This document shows positions 62,402 to 64,000 of a stretch of 64,000 bases of DNA, in pieces. The notes under the pieces were generated by a model, which worked only from the letters and a program-made list of their open reading frames with translations, was not told the DNA's origin and made no database searches. The DNA lies in assembly GCF_002483225.1 (NCBI RefSeq), contig NZ_DLHL01000003.1:62001-126000 (forward strand), written 5' to 3'. Origin of the DNA: Gemmatimonas sp. UBA7669 (lineage in GTDB: Bacteria > Gemmatimonadota > Gemmatimonadetes > Gemmatimonadales > Gemmatimonadaceae). Numbering within the stretch: position 1 is the stretch's first letter; each line of letters opens with the position of its first letter. Both the position numbers and the translations under genes were made by a program.

Positions 62402-63508
62402 ATGCCGCCGAAAGCTGCTCCCCGCGAAGCCTCACCCCTGCGAGTTGTGCAGGCCGCCGTGCAGGCCCGCGCGTTCGAGCCCGTGTACTACCTGTTCGGC
62501 GATGACGATTTCCTGAAGGAAGCCGCCGTGCGCGACTTGCTCGACGCGGCCATCGACGCGTCCACGCGCGACTTCAATTGCGAAGTGCGCCGCGCCGGTG
62601 ATCTCGATGCCGAGACCTTGGGCAGCCTGCTGGGAACACCACCCATGTTGGCCGAGCGACGGGCCCTGGTGTTGCGCGACGTCACCGCGCTCAAGAAGGC
62701 GGCGCGCCAGCAACTCGATCGCTACTTGCAGCGTCCGGCGAGTGACACGCTGCTCTTGCTCACCTCGCCGGCGGGCACCAAGGCTGACACCGCGCTGAGC
62801 CAGGCTGCGGTCGCGCTCGATTTTGCGCCCCTTACCCCGGAGCGCGTGCGCAAGTGGATTACGCATCACGCGTCCACCGTATTGCAGATGACCGTGACCG
62901 ATGACGCCACGCAGCTGTTGCAGCAGGCGGTCGGCAACGATCTGCATCTGCTGGCCGCGGAGCTCGACAAATGCGCCAGCTATGTGCAGGGGGAAGCGTC
63001 CGCTGAATCCGCAGCAGAGGCACACACGGTCATCGACGCTGATGCGGTCTCGGCGGTCGTTGGTGTGCGGCGCGGTGAAACGGTGACAGACTTGCTGGAT
63101 GCGGTGGCGCGACACGATGCAGCCGCTGCGACCCAGCTGGTGTCGCATGTGCTGGGTCAACCCAAGGTGACCGCCGTGCAGGTGGTCATGATGTTGAGCA
63201 CCCAGGCCTTTGCGCTGGCGTATGGTCGGTCACGCCGCGACGCCGGAGTGCCGACCAATCGCCTGCCACAGGAATACTTCGCCTTTCTCAAGGAAACGGG
63301 TGGCTTTCCGGGACGCCCCTGGGGTGAAGCAGCGTCCGCGTGGACCAAGGTCACCGATCAGTGGAGCACCGAAGCCTGCAGCCGCGCACTCACGCTGTTG
63401 CTCGAAGCCGATCTCGCACTCAAGGATACGACCGTGTCGAATGCGGAGCAGATTCTGATGTCGCTGGTCCTGGCCCTCTGCGCCACGCGTCGTCGGCGGG
63501 CGGCATGA
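62402..63508 (+). CDS. holA: DNA polymerase III delta subunit
   Basis: 368 aa. The N-terminal FEPVYYLFGDDDFLKEAAVR is the delta-subunit opening. LGTPPMLAERRALVLRDVTA, DTLLLLTSPAGTKAD and the helical NDLHLLAAELDKCASYV match the HolA AAA+-like fold, which lacks a functional Walker A as in the family. The C-terminal helical collar is present. Delta opens the beta clamp within the clamp loader. It overlaps the next gene by 4 bp. Confidence 0.9.
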   Translation: MPPKAAPREASPLRVVQAAVQARAFEPVYYLFGDDDFLKEAAVRDLLDAAIDASTRDFNCEVRRAGDLDAETLGSLLGTPPMLAERRALVLRDVTALKKAARQQLDRYLQRPASDTLLLLTSPAGTKADTALSQAAVALDFAPLTPERVRKWITHHASTVLQMTVTDDATQLLQQAVGNDLHLLAAELDKCASYVQGEASAESAAEAHTVIDADAVSAVVGVRRGETVTDLLDAVARHDAAAATQLVSHVLGQPKVTAVQVVMMLSTQAFALAYGRSRRDAGVPTNRLPQEYFAFLKETGGFPGRPWGEAASAWTKVTDQWSTEACSRALTLLLEADLALKDTTVSNAEQILMSLVLALCATRRRRAA

Positions 63509-64000
63509 GGCGCCTCATGACGATTCCGCGGGGTGTGGTGCGCCTGCTGTGTGTTGCCGGCGCACTGGCGCCTCTTGGCCTGTCGGCCCAGCAACCTGTG
63601 ACCCAGCCCGCTGCCACCGTGTCGGCCGCCATGGACCGGCAAATCAGCCGCGCGCGCGCGTTGGTGGAGAGCGGCGAGGGAGCTGATGCGCGCAATCTGC
63701 TCGACTCACTGGTCCAGGCAGCGCCAACAGCGAGCTTCGATCTGGCGGAAGCGCTGTACTGGCGGGCGGTGTTGTCCGAGCGCATGAGTGACGCAGAGCG
63801 CGACTGGAAGCGTCTCGTCATCGAGTCGCCGTTGTCTCCGCGCGCTGCGGATGCCCTGGTGCGGCTTGGCGAGCTGGATTTGCTGCGCGGCAAGCCAGCC
63901 GACGCGCGTGTGTATCTCGAACGCGTGCTGCGCGAATTCCCGACTGGCGTGCAGCGGTCCAAGAGTGCGCTGCTCGTGGCGCGCACCTGGTTTGACGAGC
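63505..64000 (+). CDS. Secreted tetratricopeptide-like protein (partial)
   Basis: ATG 63505 overlaps the holA stop (ATGA). The frame runs to the window end, giving at least 165 residues. A signal peptide is visible (VVRLLCVAGALAPLGLSAQQ). TPR-like helices follow (QISRARALVESGEGADARNL, RAADALVRLGELDLLRGKPA, DARVYLERVLREFPTGVQRS). The pattern recalls YbgF-like or SPOR-domain cell envelope proteins, but the C-terminus is outside the window. Confidence 0.75.
   Translation, partial: MRRLMTIPRGVVRLLCVAGALAPLGLSAQQPVTQPAATVSAAMDRQISRARALVESGEGADARNLLDSLVQAAPTASFDLAEALYWRAVLSERMSDAERDWKRLVIESPLSPRAADALVRLGELDLLRGKPADARVYLERVLREFPTGVQRSKSALLVARTWFDE

Overview
The window is a GC-rich bacterial chromosome segment. 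The gene set (GWxTD-domain lipoprotein, many alanine-rich secreted and lipoprotein proteins, rpmH-rnpA-yidD-yidC-mnmE diverging from dnaA-dnaN) suggests a Gemmatimonadota relative such as Gemmatimonas. That assignment is an inference from gene families, not a search.

Left flank (1-26.5 kb): polA (partial), a GWxTD lipoprotein, a Ser/Thr kinase, pyrE, a chemoreceptor-like protein, an AraC-type regulator, the RNase P RNA gene (rnpB), a lipoprotein, dnaN and dnaA. A DnaA box overlaps the probable dnaA promoter. The divergent rpmH-rnpA-yidD-yidC-mnmE operon follows. Next come a LysR regulator divergent from a dabB-dabA pair (energy-coupled uptake of inorganic carbon), a metalloprotease, a DUF2225 protein, upp, a lysyltransferase-like membrane protein, a LOG-family protein and a sigma-54 activator.

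Accessory island (about 27.3-52.6 kb): base composition is visibly lower in GC, and the region carries insertion-sequence remnants. It is bounded by two nearly identical 88-bp copies of an internal segment of an MBL/beta-CASP nuclease gene. The left copy ends a truncated gene and the right copy lies inside an intact one. This is what remains when an element integrates into a gene and supplies a replacement 5' end. The cargo is a class I lanthipeptide-type system: a LanC-like cyclase with a C-terminal extension, a full-length LanB dehydratase, a 96-aa precursor with a 10-Cys core, a luciferase-like flavin oxidoreductase, an ABC exporter and an HlyD-type adaptor. On the opposite strand lie a secreted erythromycin-esterase-like protein, a translationally coupled 62-aa ORF and a C39 peptidase/ABC protein with a degenerate ATPase. 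The island also holds an OmpA-like lipoprotein pair, broken IS5-, IS3- and IS481-like transposase genes, and a large STAND-type NTPase with an Mrr-like nuclease domain (probable anti-phage gene). A conserved repeat (AGTGACAA-N26-TTGTCACT-N5-TGTCAC) recurs near the ends.

Right flank (52.7-64 kb): GC-rich again. It carries the MBL/beta-CASP nuclease, a YdcF-like protein, an M8-like metalloprotease with Ig-like repeats, an M16 active/inactive subunit pair, a SET-domain methyltransferase with a basic tail, a Nudix hydrolase and an ECF sigma factor separated from its zinc-finger anti-sigma factor by a 128-bp palindrome. holA and the start of a secreted repeat protein follow.
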